44,156 nt of DNA from Comamonadaceae bacterium (GCA_947447355.1 CANFJF010000028.1:1-44156), one strand, 5' to 3'; counted from the stretch's first letter, positions 25,992 to 36,242 are shown. Program-made: numbers and translations. The notes: generated by a model not told the origin, from the letters alone.

Positions 25992-27248
25992 TTAACTGGC
26001 TGAGCTCGCCGCTGCTGGCAACGTGCTTGCGGCGGGCTGCTTGTGAATACTGGGCGCACGCATGGGCCACGCCAGCAGCAGCCACAGCAGCATCAGCGCG
26101 CTACACGCCATGAAGAGGGCGCTGGGGCCGGCCGACTTGGCCAGCCAGCCACCCGCTGCACCACCGACAAAAAACCCCAGCGACTGCAGCGTGTTGTAAA
26201 CCCCGAGCGCCGCCCCCCGGACATGCGCTGGCACGGCGCGGGAGGCCAGACTGGGCTGGCAAGACTCCAGCACATTGAAGCCGCAGAAAAAGACAAACAG
26301 CAGGCAGGCCAGCGCGGTCAGGCTCGGCGTGCTTTGGCTGGCTTGATGGGCCGACCAGACAAAACCCAGTTGCACCAAAAAGAGCAGGCCAATAGACGTC
26401 AAAAAGACGGCCCGCAGATAGCCACGCCGCTCCAGTGGAAAGAGCACGCCGCCCAGCACGACAAAAGATGCCAGCACTGCTGGCAAATACACCTGCCAGT
26501 GCGCTGCTTTGTCCAGGCCGGCTTGGACCAGCAGCGCCGGAATGGCGACCCACATGGCCAGCTGCACGGCGTGTAAGACAAACACCCCGAGGTTCAGACG
26601 CAGCAGCGCGGGCTCTTGAAGCACCAGCTTCAAACTGCCGCGCGGACGGTGCACAGGCTTGACCGGTTCGGGCGGAACGACCCAGACCACCACGGCAATC
26701 CCGGTTAACGCCAACAGACCTGTCAGGGCGAACAAACCGCTCAACCCGATTTGCGCGGCCAGCAGCGGTGCCATGATCAAAGACAGTGCAAACATCAGCG
26801 CTATGCTGATGCCCACCAGCGCCATCGCTTTGGTGCGCACTTCGTCACGCGTTTGGTCTGCTAACAGGGCAGTGACAGCGGCTGAAATGGCACCAGCGCC
26901 CTGAATCGAGCGACCGATGATGAGCCAGGTCAAATCGGTCGCGGCCATGGCGACAAAGCTGCCCAAGGCAAACACCAGCAGTCCGAAAATGATCACGCAC
27001 TTACGACCCAACCAGTCCGAGGCGAGTCCAAATGGCATTTGCAGCAGGCCTTGCGTTAAGCCATAAATGCCCATGGCCAATCCCACGCGAGCAGGGTCAT
27101 CGCCACCGGGCAAACGGGCCGCTTCTAAGGCAAAGACCGGCAGCACCCAAAAAAGACCCAGCATGCGCAGGGCAAAAATCGACGCCAATGAAAAGCTGGA
27201 GCGCCGCTCGGTGGCGGTCATGCGGGTGCTGGGAGGTGAGGTGCGCAT
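25992..27248 (-). CDS. MFS transporter
   Basis: Inner-membrane major facilitator with 12 hydrophobic helices, 418 aa from the ATG at 27248 (start uncertain: ATG at 27221 and TTG at 27284 are in frame and none has a clear ribosome site). Motif [17 protein letters not shown], follows helix 2; [33 protein letters not shown] (key Arg/Gly/Asp pieces) spans helix 4-5, as in YajR-like drug:H+ antiporters. A tail after the last helix is Ala/Ser rich. It is co-directional with ssb and divergent from uvrA, so it splits the classic uvrA/ssb divergent pair. The substrate is unknown. Confidence 0.88.
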   Translation of the reverse strand: MRTSPPSTRMTATERRSSFSLASIFALRMLGLFWVLPVFALEAARLPGGDDPARVGLAMGIYGLTQGLLQMPFGLASDWLGRKCVIIFGLLVFALGSFVAMAATDLTWLIIGRSIQGAGAISAAVTALLADQTRDEVRTKAMALVGISIALMFALSLIMAPLLAAQIGLSGLFALTGLLALTGIAVVVWVVPPEPVKPVHRPRGSLKLVLQEPALLRLNLGVFVLHAVQLAMWVAIPALLVQAGLDKAAHWQVYLPAVLASFVVLGGVLFPLERRGYLRAVFLTSIGLLFLVQLGFVWSAHQASQSTPSLTALACLLFVFFCGFNVLESCQPSLASRAVPAHVRGAALGVYNTLQSLGFFVGGAAGGWLAKSAGPSALFMACSALMLLWLLLAWPMRAPSIHKQPAASTLPAAASSAS

Positions 27249-27413
27249 CGGGTGTGACGTTTCAGCTGGGGCGTTCAAAGCCAAAAAACGAAGGGCTTAT
27301 TGTCATTCATTCGCGAGACACCAAGGCGCGGCCTGCCTTCTGCCTTGCGTGGGCTGTCAATAGCTCAAACCCGCCTGTCCGTCTATGATGTACGGTTTTG
27401 CCGGCACCTCCCA

Positions 27414-30400
27414 TTGAACTCCCCGTCTGACAGCAACTATTTGGCTACTCAATTGCGCGTTCAATTGGCCGCGCAACGCATCAGCATCCGCGGTGCACGC
27501 ACGCACAATCTCAAAAATATTGACTTGGACATCCCGCGCAATCAGCTGGTGGTGATCACCGGTCTGAGCGGTTCCGGCAAGTCGTCGCTGGCGTTTGACA
27601 CGCTCTACGCCGAAGGCCAGCGGCGCTACGTCGAGAGTTTGTCGACCTATGCGCGGCAATTTTTGCAGCTAATGGACAAGCCCGATGTCGACATGATCGA
27701 GGGCTTGAGTCCGGCGATCTCGATTGAGCAAAAAGCCACCTCGCACAACCCGCGTTCGACCGTCGGCACGGTCACCGAGATTCACGACTATTTGCGTTTG
27801 CTGTTTGCACGTGCGGGTACACCGTATTGCCCTGAGCACGATCTGCCGCTGCAAGCGCAGAGCGTGGGTGAGATGGTCGACGCCGTGCTGGCCTTGCCAG
27901 AAGGCACACGGCTGATGATCCTGGCGCCAGTCGCGCGTGAGCGTAAGGGCGAGTTTATCGACGTGTTTGCCGAGATGCAGGCGCAGGGTTATGTGCGTTT
28001 TCGAGTCGACGGCAAGATCTACGAGTTCGATGAATTGCCGAAGCTGAAAAAGACCGAAAAGCACAACATCGACGTGGTGATTGACCGCGTCAAAGTGCGC
28101 CGGGCTACCGCGCCAGACATCGATTTAGCCGAAGGCGAACTCGACGCCAGCCGGCAAGAGCAGGACAACCTGAAGCAGCGCATCGCTGAAAGTTTTGAAG
28201 CTGCTTTGCGGCTTGCCGATGGCAAAGCCATGGCGTTGGAAATGGACGCCCCGGCAGCGACCCATGGAAGCTCAGCACCAGCTGTTCAAGGACACATTCA
28301 TCAGCACACGCCCGGCGAGCATTTGTTCAGCGCCAAGTTTTCTTGCCCGGTGTGCAACTACTCGCTGAGCGAAATGGAGCCGCGGCTGTTTTCTTTCAAC
28401 TCGCCGGTGGGTGCTTGCCCGAGTTGCGATGGCCTCGGCCAAACGGAGATCTTCGACCCGACGCGCGTGGTCGCTTTCCCAACGTTGAGTCTGGCCAGCG
28501 GAGCCGTGAAGGGTTGGGACCGACGCAACGGCTATTACTTCTCCATGCTGGAAAGCTTGGCAAAACATTACGGCTTCGACATCGACACCGCATTTGAGGC
28601 GTTGCCCGAACACGTGCAACAAGTCGTGCTGCACGGCTCCGGCGCAGAAGACATTAAGTTCAGCTACATCATGGACTCTGGCGCTTCGGCCGGCCGCAAG
28701 GTCAGCAAGAAACACCCGTTTGAAGGCGTCATCACCAATTTCGAAAGACGCTACCGAGAGACCGATTCATCGGCCGTGCGAGACGAGCTGGCGCGTTACC
28801 GTGCCGTGCAACCGTGTCCCTCGTGCCATGGCACGCGGCTGCGCCAGGAGGCGCGCCATGTGTACATCGTCGCCGCACCGACCGTCGAGGGCGAAGCACC
28901 CACGCGCAAGGCCATTTACGAGGTCAGTGGCATCACCTTGCGCGAGAGCTTTGAGTATTTCAACGGATTGAAGATGCAAGGCGCCAAAGCCGAGATCGCC
29001 GACAAGGTGGTGCGCGAAATCGGCCTGCGGCTGAAGTTTTTGAACGACGTCGGCCTGAACTACCTGAGCCTAGACCGCAGCGCTGAAACGCTGTCGGGCG
29101 GCGAGTCGCAGCGTATCCGCTTGGCGTCACAAATCGGCTCGGGCCTGACCGGCGTGATGTACGTGCTGGACGAGCCCAGCATCGGCCTACACCAGCGCGA
29201 CAACGACCGCTTGATCGGCACGCTGAAACATCTGCGCGACATCGGCAACAGCGTGCTGGTGGTCGAGCATGACGAAGACATGATTCGCGCCGCCGACCAT
29301 GTGATTGACATGGGGCCGGGGGCCGGCATTCATGGTGGCCGTGTGATGGCGCAGGGCACGTTCACCGAGGTGCAGGCGAATCCGAATTCGCTCACCGGCC
29401 AGTACTTGGCGGGGACTTTGAAAATCGCCGTGCCGACGCATCGCACGCCGTGGCTGCCGACTGTCGCCAGAGGCCCGTTGTTGATCAAGAATCCGCGCTT
29501 TGCCCCCAGTGCTGCGGGCGTCAAACGCGCGGCGCGTGAAGCGTCGCACCAGCTGACGCAAGGTGATTTGCAATGCTTGAGGGTCATCAATGCCAGCGGT
29601 CACAACCTCCAAAATGTCAGCGTTGAATTTCCGGTCGGTTTGCTGACCTGCGTGACCGGTGTGTCCGGCTCGGGTAAGTCGACGCTGGTGAATGACACGC
29701 TGTACGCCGCCGTGGCGCGCACTCTGTATCGGGCGCACGAAGAACCCGCAGCGCACGAGGCGATTGAAGGCATTGAGCACTTCGATAAAGTCATCAACGT
29801 GGACCAGTCGCCGATTGGCCGCACACCTCGTAGCAATCCTGCCACCTACACCGGACTGTTCACGCCGATTCGCGAACTGATGGCCGAGATGAACAGCGCG
29901 CGCGAACGCGGCTATGGTCCGGGGCGCTTCAGCTTCAACGTCGCCGGTGGCCGCTGCGAAGCGTGTCAGGGCGATGGCATGGTCAAAGTCGAGATGCATT
30001 TCTTGCCCGACGTCTACGTGCCTTGCGATGTGTGCAAAGGCATGCGCTACAACCGCGAAACCCTGGAAGTGCAATACAAGGGCAAGAACATAGCGCAGAT
30101 TCTCGAGCTCACGGTGGAAGCCGCGGCAGAGTTTTTCAAAGCTGTGCCGACGCTGGCGCGCAAGCTGCAAACGCTGCTCGATGTAGGCTTGAGTTACATC
30201 AAGCTCGGCCAAGCTGCAACCACGCTGTCAGGCGGTGAAGCGCAGCGCGTCAAGCTGGCCTTAGAGCTCAGCAAACGCGACACCGGCCGCACGCTTTACA
30301 TCCTCGACGAACCGACGACAGGCCTGCATTTCGCCGACATTGATTTGTTGCTCAAGGTGCTGCACCAACTGCGCGACGCCGGCAACACCATCGTCGTCAT

Positions 30401-30563
30401 CGAGCACAACCTGGATGTCATCAAAACCGCCGACTGGTTGATCGACATCGGACCCGAAGGCGGCGCCGGTGGTGGCCGCGTGGTCGGTGTCGGCACCCCA
30501 GAAGATTTGGCCGCGAATCCGGACAGCCACACCGGGCGTTACTTGGCCCCCTTGCTGAAATAA
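27414..30563 (+). CDS. uvrA: Excinuclease ABC subunit A
   Basis: DNA damage sensor of nucleotide excision repair; a dimeric ABC ATPase that loads UvrB. Two ABC modules are complete: Walker [21 protein letters not shown] and [16 protein letters not shown]; signatures [12 protein letters not shown] and [12 protein letters not shown]; Walker [15 protein letters not shown] and [14 protein letters not shown]. Zinc modules appear as CPVCNYSL...CPSCDGLG and CEACQGDGM...CDVCKG. From the TTG at 27414 it is 1049 aa, longer than the roughly 940-aa E. coli protein owing to insertions before the first zinc site and around residues 665-720. The start is uncertain: no ATG is in frame near the domain start ([14 protein letters not shown]). 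No CTGT-N8-ACAG LexA box was seen upstream. Confidence 0.95.
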   Translation: MNSPSDSNYLATQLRVQLAAQRISIRGARTHNLKNIDLDIPRNQLVVITGLSGSGKSSLAFDTLYAEGQRRYVESLSTYARQFLQLMDKPDVDMIEGLSPAISIEQKATSHNPRSTVGTVTEIHDYLRLLFARAGTPYCPEHDLPLQAQSVGEMVDAVLALPEGTRLMILAPVARERKGEFIDVFAEMQAQGYVRFRVDGKIYEFDELPKLKKTEKHNIDVVIDRVKVRRATAPDIDLAEGELDASRQEQDNLKQRIAESFEAALRLADGKAMALEMDAPAATHGSSAPAVQGHIHQHTPGEHLFSAKFSCPVCNYSLSEMEPRLFSFNSPVGACPSCDGLGQTEIFDPTRVVAFPTLSLASGAVKGWDRRNGYYFSMLESLAKHYGFDIDTAFEALPEHVQQVVLHGSGAEDIKFSYIMDSGASAGRKVSKKHPFEGVITNFERRYRETDSSAVRDELARYRAVQPCPSCHGTRLRQEARHVYIVAAPTVEGEAPTRKAIYEVSGITLRESFEYFNGLKMQGAKAEIADKVVREIGLRLKFLNDVGLNYLSLDRSAETLSGGESQRIRLASQIGSGLTGVMYVLDEPSIGLHQRDNDRLIGTLKHLRDIGNSVLVVEHDEDMIRAADHVIDMGPGAGIHGGRVMAQGTFTEVQANPNSLTGQYLAGTLKIAVPTHRTPWLPTVARGPLLIKNPRFAPSAAGVKRAAREASHQLTQGDLQCLRVINASGHNLQNVSVEFPVGLLTCVTGVSGSGKSTLVNDTLYAAVARTLYRAHEEPAAHEAIEGIEHFDKVINVDQSPIGRTPRSNPATYTGLFTPIRELMAEMNSARERGYGPGRFSFNVAGGRCEACQGDGMVKVEMHFLPDVYVPCDVCKGMRYNRETLEVQYKGKNIAQILELTVEAAAEFFKAVPTLARKLQTLLDVGLSYIKLGQAATTLSGGEAQRVKLALELSKRDTGRTLYILDEPTTGLHFADIDLLLKVLHQLRDAGNTIVVIEHNLDVIKTADWLIDIGPEGGAGGGRVVGVGTPEDLAANPDSHTGRYLAPLLK

Positions 30564-30611
30564 AAATGACGGTGGGCATTGGAATAATGCAATATTGGGA
30601 GACACTTCCGC

Positions 30612-31592
30612 ATGATCCATCGTCGCTACCTTGCAGCCGCTTTTTGCGCGGCACTCACGTCTATTGCGGGTCTGCCTACGGCCCATGCTGCAGATCCTTT
30701 CCCCTCTCGCTCCGTCAAAATTCTGGTCGGCTTTGCACCCGGCGGTAGCTCTGACACGGTGGCCCGCATCCTGGCGCCGCGCTTGTCGGAGGTGCTCAAG
30801 CAAAGCGTGATCATTGACAACCGTCCTGGGGCCGGCGGCAACATTGCTTCAGACGCGTTGGTGAAAGCTCCCGCAGATGGTTACACCATCATGCTGGGCA
30901 CCATTGGTTCACTGGCCGTGAACCAACACCTGAACAAGCTCAGCTACGACCCGGTGACCGACATGGCGCCGCTCAGTCTGGCCATCGTCTTCAGCAATGT
31001 GCTGGTGGTCAATGCGAACAGCGAGATCCGGACGCTGGCCGACTATGTTCGCCTCGGACGCGTTGAAAAGTCGAAGGTGTCCTTCGGCTCTTCGGGCATT
31101 GGCAGCAGTGGCCATTTGGCCGGTGAACTGCTGAAGGGCACTGCTGGCCTGAACAACCAGCACGTGGCTTACCGAGGTGGCGCGCCGGCCATGAATGATT
31201 TGCTGGGTGGCGTCTTGGCCTCCATTTTTTCGAGCCCGACCGATGCGGTGCAGTTCATCAAGACCGGAAAATTGCGGGCCCTAGCAACCACCGGCAGCAA
31301 GCGCTTAGACGTGTTGCCGCAGGTGCCCACCGTGGCTGAACAAGGCTATCCAGGTTTTGAGGCCATCAACTGGTACGCCTTTACCGCACCACTGAACACG
31401 CCCACCGATGTGGTCCAACGTTTGAACGTGGCCATCGTGACGACGCTGAATGACCCCGGTGTGGCAGCGCAATTGCGCAAGCTGGGTCTGGAGCCCAAGC
31501 CCACAACGCCGGAAGAAACCGGACGTTACATTCGCGCTGAAAGCGACAAGTGGGGTGCGCTGGTGCGCAAGACCGGGCTGAAGCTCGACTGA
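30612..31592 (+). CDS. Bug/TctC-family periplasmic substrate-binding protein
   Basis: A 326-aa solute receptor. Signal peptide residues 1-26 (LPTAHAAD); ribosome site GGGAGA. Motifs: [66 protein letters not shown] and [11 protein letters not shown]. It is the first gene of a four-gene unit with two hydro-lyase subunits and a C-C lyase, so its ligand is probably the hydroxy di- or tricarboxylate that they break down. No membrane subunits are nearby. It begins 48 bp after uvrA with no clear terminator between. Confidence 0.93.
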   Translation: MIHRRYLAAAFCAALTSIAGLPTAHAADPFPSRSVKILVGFAPGGSSDTVARILAPRLSEVLKQSVIIDNRPGAGGNIASDALVKAPADGYTIMLGTIGSLAVNQHLNKLSYDPVTDMAPLSLAIVFSNVLVVNANSEIRTLADYVRLGRVEKSKVSFGSSGIGSSGHLAGELLKGTAGLNNQHVAYRGGAPAMNDLLGGVLASIFSSPTDAVQFIKTGKLRALATTGSKRLDVLPQVPTVAEQGYPGFEAINWYAFTAPLNTPTDVVQRLNVAIVTTLNDPGVAAQLRKLGLEPKPTTPEETGRYIRAESDKWGALVRKTGLKLD

Positions 31593-31641
31593 GCCTTTGT
31601 CACACCCTATTCAATATTTTTCAACCCAACCAACATCGCCC

Positions 31642-32937
31642 ATGGACTCCACCATTGCAGAGAAAATTCTGGCCCGGCATGCCGGTGTCAGCCACGTCAG
31701 GGCCGGTGATATCGTCATTGCGCGCGTTGACTTCGCCATGGTGCACGACGCCCGTGCACCCAACACCATCCGCATGGTCGACAAGATGACCGCCGGCCGT
31801 CCTACGGCGCTGCCCTTTGCCGACAAAACCGCGTGGGTGCTCGACCACTATTCGCCGCCGCCCACGTTGGAGGCCGCGCAAGGCCACACGGCCATGCGCC
31901 GCTTTGCGCGTGAACACGGCAGCGTGCTGTACGACATTGGCGACGGCATCTGCCACCAAGTGCTGCCTGAAGGCGGTCACCTCACCTGTGGCGACTTGGT
32001 GGTGGGCACCGACACCCACTCGGTCACCTACGGCGCTTTCAACGCCTTCGGCACCGGCATTGAAGGCAGCGACATCAGCGCCATTCTGACCACCGGCAAG
32101 CTGTGGTTCCGGGTGCCTGAGTCGGTCAAGGTGACGTTGAATGGACGACTGCAACCCGGCGTTTGGGCCAAGGACTTAACGCTGCACATGCTGGGTCGTT
32201 TTGGCGCGGAAGGCTTGAACTACCGGGCCATCGAATACACCGGCTCGGCTGTCAGCGCGATGGAAATTGACGACCGCATGACGCTGGCGAACCACGCCGC
32301 CGAGTTGGGCGCGAAGGCGGCACTGCTGGAGGCCGATGAAAAAACTTTCGCTTGGTTGGCCGCGCACGGGGCCCGTCCACCGCAGCCTGTGACTGCTGAT
32401 GCAAACGCCATTTACGCGGACCGTTTTGAGATCGACGCTTCGGCGCTGACGCCGCAAGTGGCGCGTCAGCACGCGGTCGACGATGTGGTCTCGGCCTCCG
32501 AAGTGATCGGCCAAAAAATAAATTTTGCGCTCATCGGCACCTGCACCAACGGCCGCATTGACGACATCCGCCAAGCCGCCGCGATTTTGAAAGGCCGCCG
32601 ACTGGCCCCGGGTGTGCGCATGATCGTGACGCCGGCCTCACGGCAGATTTACCTGGCCGCTTTGCGCGAGGGCTTGATCGAAATCCTGACCGAAGCCGGT
32701 GCGTCATTCGAGGCTGCCGGTTGCGGTACTTGCGTCGGCATCACCAACCACCTGATCCCGGGCGACCGGGAGGTTGTCATCTCCAGTGCGAATCGAAATT
32801 TCAAAGGGCGTTTGGGCAACCACGACGCCGACATCTGGCTCGGCTCAGCCGCGACTGTGGCGGCATCGGCCCTGACCGGATGCATCACCGACCCGCGCAC
32901 CGTGCCGGGCGGCCAATGGGAGGCAGCACATGTCTGA
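31642..32937 (+). CDS. Aconitase-family hydro-lyase, large subunit (LeuC/DmdA-like)
   Basis: A 4Fe-4S dehydratase/isomerase large subunit, 431 aa. Cluster ligands are Cys in LIGTCTNGRIDDIR and the Cys pair in AAGCGTCVG. Other marks: DFAMVHDARAPNTI, HQVLPEGGHLTCGDLVVGTDTHS, and FGTGIEGSDISA. This shape matches the short LeuC2 and 2,3-dimethylmalate dehydratase (DmdA) group. I start at the ATG at 31642; an upstream TTG is unlikely. The small subunit overlaps it by 8 bp. A leucine role is unlikely: there is no leuA or leuB, and the neighbours are a binding protein and an isocitrate-lyase-type enzyme. Confidence 0.88.
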   Translation: MDSTIAEKILARHAGVSHVRAGDIVIARVDFAMVHDARAPNTIRMVDKMTAGRPTALPFADKTAWVLDHYSPPPTLEAAQGHTAMRRFAREHGSVLYDIGDGICHQVLPEGGHLTCGDLVVGTDTHSVTYGAFNAFGTGIEGSDISAILTTGKLWFRVPESVKVTLNGRLQPGVWAKDLTLHMLGRFGAEGLNYRAIEYTGSAVSAMEIDDRMTLANHAAELGAKAALLEADEKTFAWLAAHGARPPQPVTADANAIYADRFEIDASALTPQVARQHAVDDVVSASEVIGQKINFALIGTCTNGRIDDIRQAAAILKGRRLAPGVRMIVTPASRQIYLAALREGLIEILTEAGASFEAAGCGTCVGITNHLIPGDREVVISSANRNFKGRLGNHDADIWLGSAATVAASALTGCITDPRTVPGGQWEAAHV

Positions 32938-33448
32938 AGTGATAAACGACCAGATCTCCGGCGCGGCTTATGTGCTGGGTGATGACGTCAACACCGACTT
33001 GAATTGCTCCGGCAAGTACCTGCCCGGCAAAGACGACGCCTATATCGCCGCGCACGCCTTCGAGGCGTTGTCACCCGGCTTTGCGGCGCGCTTTCAGCCG
33101 GGCGGCATCATCGTCGCGGGCACGCATTTCGGCATCAATTCATCCCGCGAACAAGCGGTTCATGTGCTGCGGCGCATGGGTGTGGCGGCGATCGTCGCGC
33201 CGTCGTTCGGGCGGCAGTTTTTCCGCAACGCCATCAACAACGGCTTGCCGGTGCTCGAATGCGACACCACTGGCATCACCTCGGGCAGCACGCTGGTGCT
33301 GGACTTGCAAGCCCAGCGCTTGCAAGTCGCCGGCTGGCCAGCGGGCCGGCCGATGCGGGCTTTGCCACCGGTCATCCGCGCGCTGTTGCGCGAAGGTGGC
33401 CTGATTCCTTTTTTACAAAAATACCCGGACTGGCAGGTGCCCGCATGA
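32930..33448 (+). CDS. Aconitase-family hydro-lyase, small subunit (LeuD/DmdB-like)
   Basis: The 172-aa swivelling domain that completes the active site of the large subunit. Key segments are YVLGDDVNTDLNCSGKYLPG (the N-x-D-T-D element of LeuD) and GTHFGINSSREQAVHVLRR, where SSRE is the conserved substrate-binding serine/arginine loop, then SFGRQFFRNAINNGLPVL. It overlaps the large-subunit gene by 8 bp and its stop overlaps the lyase start (ATGA), so all three enzymes are made together. Confidence 0.88.
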   Translation: MSEVINDQISGAAYVLGDDVNTDLNCSGKYLPGKDDAYIAAHAFEALSPGFAARFQPGGIIVAGTHFGINSSREQAVHVLRRMGVAAIVAPSFGRQFFRNAINNGLPVLECDTTGITSGSTLVLDLQAQRLQVAGWPAGRPMRALPPVIRALLREGGLIPFLQKYPDWQVPA

Positions 33449-34374
33449 GCGCGGATTCTGCCTTGGTGAGCGTCAGCCGATTCAGCCAAATGCGTCGCCA
33501 GTTGCGCCAGCGCTTGAACGGCGCCGGTCGCAGCGCGCCCGCCCTGATCGCGCCTGGTATTTTCGACGGCTATGGCGCGCGCTTGGTGGCACAGGCCGGT
33601 TTTGAAGCGGCTTACATGACGGGCAATGGCGTCTCGGCCTCGCTGCTGGGCCGGCCCGATGTTGGTCTGGTGGATTTGTCCTTGATGGCCAACCATGCCC
33701 GCAACGTGGCAGCCTGCATCGATGTGCCCTTGATCTGCGATGCTGACACCGGTTACGGCGGCATCGTGGCCGTGCGCCGCACGGTGCAAGAGTTTGAAGC
33801 AGCGGGCGTCGCCGGCATTCACATTGAAGACCAGCTCTCGCCCAAGCGCTGTGCGCAACTGCCGGGCGCCCGCAGCGTGCTCGACTTCGATGAAGCGGTA
33901 GCGAAGATTGAAGCCGCTGTGGCGGCACGCAACGACCCTGATTTTTTGATCATCGGGCGCACCGACAGCGCCGCGGCACACGGCTTGACTGAAGCCATCC
34001 GGCGCGCGCAGGCCTTCGAGCGCGTTGGCGCTGCGGCGGTGTTTGTCGAACTCAAAGGCCACGCCGGCATTCTTGACGACATTCGCCGCGTCGCCGACGC
34101 CATCAGCATTCCCTGCATGGTGAACATGGACGCCGGCGGCGCGCTGGCGGGCCTGCATTCCGATGCGCTGCATACGCACGGTATCGGGCTGGCCATTTAC
34201 CCCGGCCTGATACGCAACACCGTCGGCTTTGCGATGCGCGAAGCCCTGCAAAATTTGCAACGCGATGGCCACACCGAAGCCTCGCGCGGTCGCATGTTCA
34301 GCCTGCAGGAATACAGCGAGACGATGGGCTTGGCAGAAGTCGAGGCTTGGGAACGGCGGTTTTCGGACAGCTAA
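33445..34374 (+). CDS. Isocitrate lyase / PEP mutase family C-C lyase
   Basis: A 309-aa TIM-barrel enzyme. DADTGYGG carries the metal-binding Asp residues, HIEDQLSPKRCAQLPG carries the catalytic Cys of the KRC loop, and IIGRTDSAAAHGLTEAIRRA and VNMDAGG follow. The KRC Cys marks the lyase branch (isocitrate, 2-methylisocitrate, dimethylmalate lyases), not phosphonomutases. It should split a 2-hydroxy- or 3-substituted malate into an oxo acid (pyruvate or glyoxylate) and a dicarboxylate or acid. The start overlaps the small-subunit stop (33445-33448). With the upstream dehydratase it makes an isomerise-then-cleave pair. It is convergent with the MaoC gene. Confidence 0.9.
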   Translation: MSADSALVSVSRFSQMRRQLRQRLNGAGRSAPALIAPGIFDGYGARLVAQAGFEAAYMTGNGVSASLLGRPDVGLVDLSLMANHARNVAACIDVPLICDADTGYGGIVAVRRTVQEFEAAGVAGIHIEDQLSPKRCAQLPGARSVLDFDEAVAKIEAAVAARNDPDFLIIGRTDSAAAHGLTEAIRRAQAFERVGAAAVFVELKGHAGILDDIRRVADAISIPCMVNMDAGGALAGLHSDALHTHGIGLAIYPGLIRNTVGFAMREALQNLQRDGHTEASRGRMFSLQEYSETMGLAEVEAWERRFSDS

Positions 34375-34388
34375 TTGAGCGCTGAATG

Positions 34389-34841
34389 TCAGTCCGCGTT
34401 GCGTGTCAGCGTGAGGTCAAACAAACTCGTGGCCTCCAGTTCAAGCACTTGAACGTCGGCTTGGTTGACCATTTTCCAGTGCCAGCGCAGGATGCCCAGC
34501 GTTGGCTGGCTGACGGAGAGGCGGGTCTCCAGAACAGTTGCCCGCACAAGCAGTTGATCGCCGGGGCGCACCGGATGCTGCCACTTTAAGTAGGCTAAAC
34601 CGGGCGATGCGAAAGACTCTGAACCTTGCAAAGTAGCGTCGGCAACGAGTCGCATGGCGATCCCGCAGGTGTGCCAGCCGCTGGCGATCAGTCCGCCAAA
34701 GCGCCCTTTTTTAGCAGCGACCGGATCGGTGTGAAACCACTGCGGGTCGTAGGCAGTGGCAAAGGCCAGCACCTCCGCTTCACTGACAAGATAGGGTCCG
34801 GCGCTGATGACCTGCCCGACCTGAAATTCCGCAAACTTCAT
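34389..34841 (-). CDS. MaoC-family (R)-hydratase-like protein
   Basis: A 150-aa hot-dog-fold protein related to enoyl-CoA hydratases. FAEFQVGQVISAGPYLVSE (two pieces) and ATAYDPQWFHTDPVAA give the Asp/His pair of the hydratase motif; FGGLIASGWHTCGIAMRL is the next family segment. It starts 16 bp after the boxA stop, so it is the last gene of boxC-boxB-boxA-maoC. It could hydrate an enoyl-CoA made further down the box pathway (3,4-dehydroadipyl-CoA level), but this is inference from position. Confidence 0.87.
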   Translation of the reverse strand: MKFAEFQVGQVISAGPYLVSEAEVLAFATAYDPQWFHTDPVAAKKGRFGGLIASGWHTCGIAMRLVADATLQGSESFASPGLAYLKWQHPVRPGDQLLVRATVLETRLSVSQPTLGILRWHWKMVNQADVQVLELEATSLFDLTLTRNAD

Positions 34842-34857
34842 CGCGCACTCGCTTTCA

Positions 34858-36153
34858 TCAATAGGTCTCTAAATGGAGACGACCTTCGTTTTTGAGGGAT
34901 GCGCCCACCGTGTCCCAATCCAGGCCCGCTTGTGTGGCCACGTCGCGCAGCGCCAACACGACGCCTTCTTCCATGCTTTTCAGGCCGCAGACATAGAAGC
35001 AGGTGTTGGGGTCGCTGAGCAGCGGCGCCAGATCAGCCGCACGTTCCCGCATGACGTCTTGCACATAGCGTTTGGGCTGGCCGGGAGTGCGCGAAAACGC
35101 GAAGTTAAGGTCGATGAAATCCTTGGGCAGATTTTGCAGCGGACCAAAGTACGGCAGTTCTTCTTGCGTTCGGGCACCGAAGAACAGCATCAGTTTGCCG
35201 CCTTCAAATTTTCCTGTCGCGCGCAGTCGTCGACGCCATTCGGTCATGCCGCGCATGGGCGCGCTGCCGGTGCCGGTGCAGATCATGACGATGTTGCTGC
35301 GCGGATGGTTCGGGATCAAAAAGCTCGCACCGAAAGGGCCGATGACCTGCACTTTGTCGCCGACTTGCAAGTCGCACATGTAGTTGGAGCAAACGCCGCG
35401 TACTGGCTGGCCTTGATGGTCTTCGAGCACGCGCTTGATAGTCAGCGACAGGTTGTTGTAGCCGGGCCGCTCGCCGTTGCGTGGGCTGGCAATCGAATAT
35501 TGACGGGCGTGCTGCGCTTTGCCCTGGCCGTCCAGCCCCGGCGGAATGATGCCGATGGACTGGCCTTCGAGCACCGGAAACGGCAGGCTGCCGAAATCGA
35601 GCACGATGTGGTGTGTGTCGTAATCGCCGCTGGTCGTCTGGCCGACTTCGGTGACCCGTACATTGCCGCTGACCACCGCAGTGATGGTTTTTTCGGTGGC
35701 CTTGGGGCCGTAAAGATTGGTGTACGGATGGGCGGCCGACCAGGGCGGCACCATGGCGCCGTATTGAGCGCTGTTGAAGCTGGTTTCAGAAGGGGCTGCG
35801 GCGTTGGCCGCAGTCTCGGCAACGACCAACACGGCCTCGCCCGCCGTCACGTCCACGCCCTGCTCAGCCAGCTGCTCGGGCGAGAGCTCAACGGGCAATT
35901 CGTCCCACAACAATTGCTCATCGGGCGAGTAGGCTTTGATGCGCGGCATGGTGCGCCAGTTGTCAATCGAGCCAGTCGGGCACGGCGGGACGCAGTACAT
36001 GCACAGGTTGCACTTCTCCGCATCGACAACGTAGTTGCGCGAATCATGCGTGATCGCACCGACCGGGCAGATGGCTTCGCAGGTGTTGCAGCGGATGCAG
36101 ATCTCGGGGTCGATCAAGTGCTGTTTGATGACGATGGTGGCGGTCATGTCCAT
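34858..36153 (-). CDS. boxA: Benzoyl-CoA epoxidase reductase subunit BoxA
   Basis: Iron-sulfur flavoprotein that passes electrons from NADPH to BoxB for epoxidation of benzoyl-CoA. The 431-aa chain begins with two 4Fe-4S motifs (residues about 18-30 [14 protein letters not shown] and 48-60 [15 protein letters not shown]). A poorly conserved linker follows. The ferredoxin-NADP reductase part has [12 protein letters not shown] for [26 protein letters not shown] for NADPH and [13 protein letters not shown] at the end. The length and domain order are those of known BoxA. It is 89 bp downstream of boxB; the gap holds a strong hairpin. Confidence 0.96.
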   Translation of the reverse strand: MDMTATIVIKQHLIDPEICIRCNTCEAICPVGAITHDSRNYVVDAEKCNLCMYCVPPCPTGSIDNWRTMPRIKAYSPDEQLLWDELPVELSPEQLAEQGVDVTAGEAVLVVAETAANAAAPSETSFNSAQYGAMVPPWSAAHPYTNLYGPKATEKTITAVVSGNVRVTEVGQTTSGDYDTHHIVLDFGSLPFPVLEGQSIGIIPPGLDGQGKAQHARQYSIASPRNGERPGYNNLSLTIKRVLEDHQGQPVRGVCSNYMCDLQVGDKVQVIGPFGASFLIPNHPRSNIVMICTGTGSAPMRGMTEWRRRLRATGKFEGGKLMLFFGARTQEELPYFGPLQNLPKDFIDLNFAFSRTPGQPKRYVQDVMRERAADLAPLLSDPNTCFYVCGLKSMEEGVVLALRDVATQAGLDWDTVGASLKNEGRLHLETY

Positions 36154-36196
36154 GGTGTGGTCTCTTGGGTTCTTGACGTCTTAAGCGCAGGAAGCG

Positions 36197-36223
36197 CATC
36201 AGGGGGCGCGAGGCCCCCTGATG
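36197..36223 (-). other. Intercistronic hairpin between boxB and boxA
   Basis: CATCAGGGGGC and GCCCCCTGATG form a perfect 11-bp stem with a 5-nt loop, in the 89-bp boxB-boxA gap, 20 bp after the boxB stop. No T-run follows in the direction of transcription, so it is not a classic terminator. It may protect the 3' end of boxCB mRNA or mark a processing site. Confidence 0.6.
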
Positions 36224-36242
36224 ATTTCAGCACAACAGCTGA

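Noticed and set aside
27249..27413. LexA (SOS) box for uvrA
   Set aside because: I looked for CTGT-N8-ACAG in the uvrA/MFS gap and found no acceptable match.
30564..30611. Terminator after uvrA from the GCATT/AATGC inverted repeat
   Set aside because: The stem is only 5 bp, AT-containing and without a T-run.
33004..33444. Upstream extension of the isocitrate-lyase-family reading frame to 456 aa
   Set aside because: It overlaps the whole LeuD-like gene in another frame and has Arg/His-rich shadow composition; the ATGA overlap at 33445 gives a full-length family protein.
31642..33448. Calling the hydro-lyase subunits leuC and leuD
   Set aside because: The short LeuC2-like form, lack of leuA/leuB and linkage to a KRC lyase and a binding protein argue against leucine synthesis.
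33160..34272. Minus-strand open frame (370 codons) opposite the LeuD-like and lyase genes
   Set aside because: Antisense shadow; both genes on the plus strand have complete family motifs.
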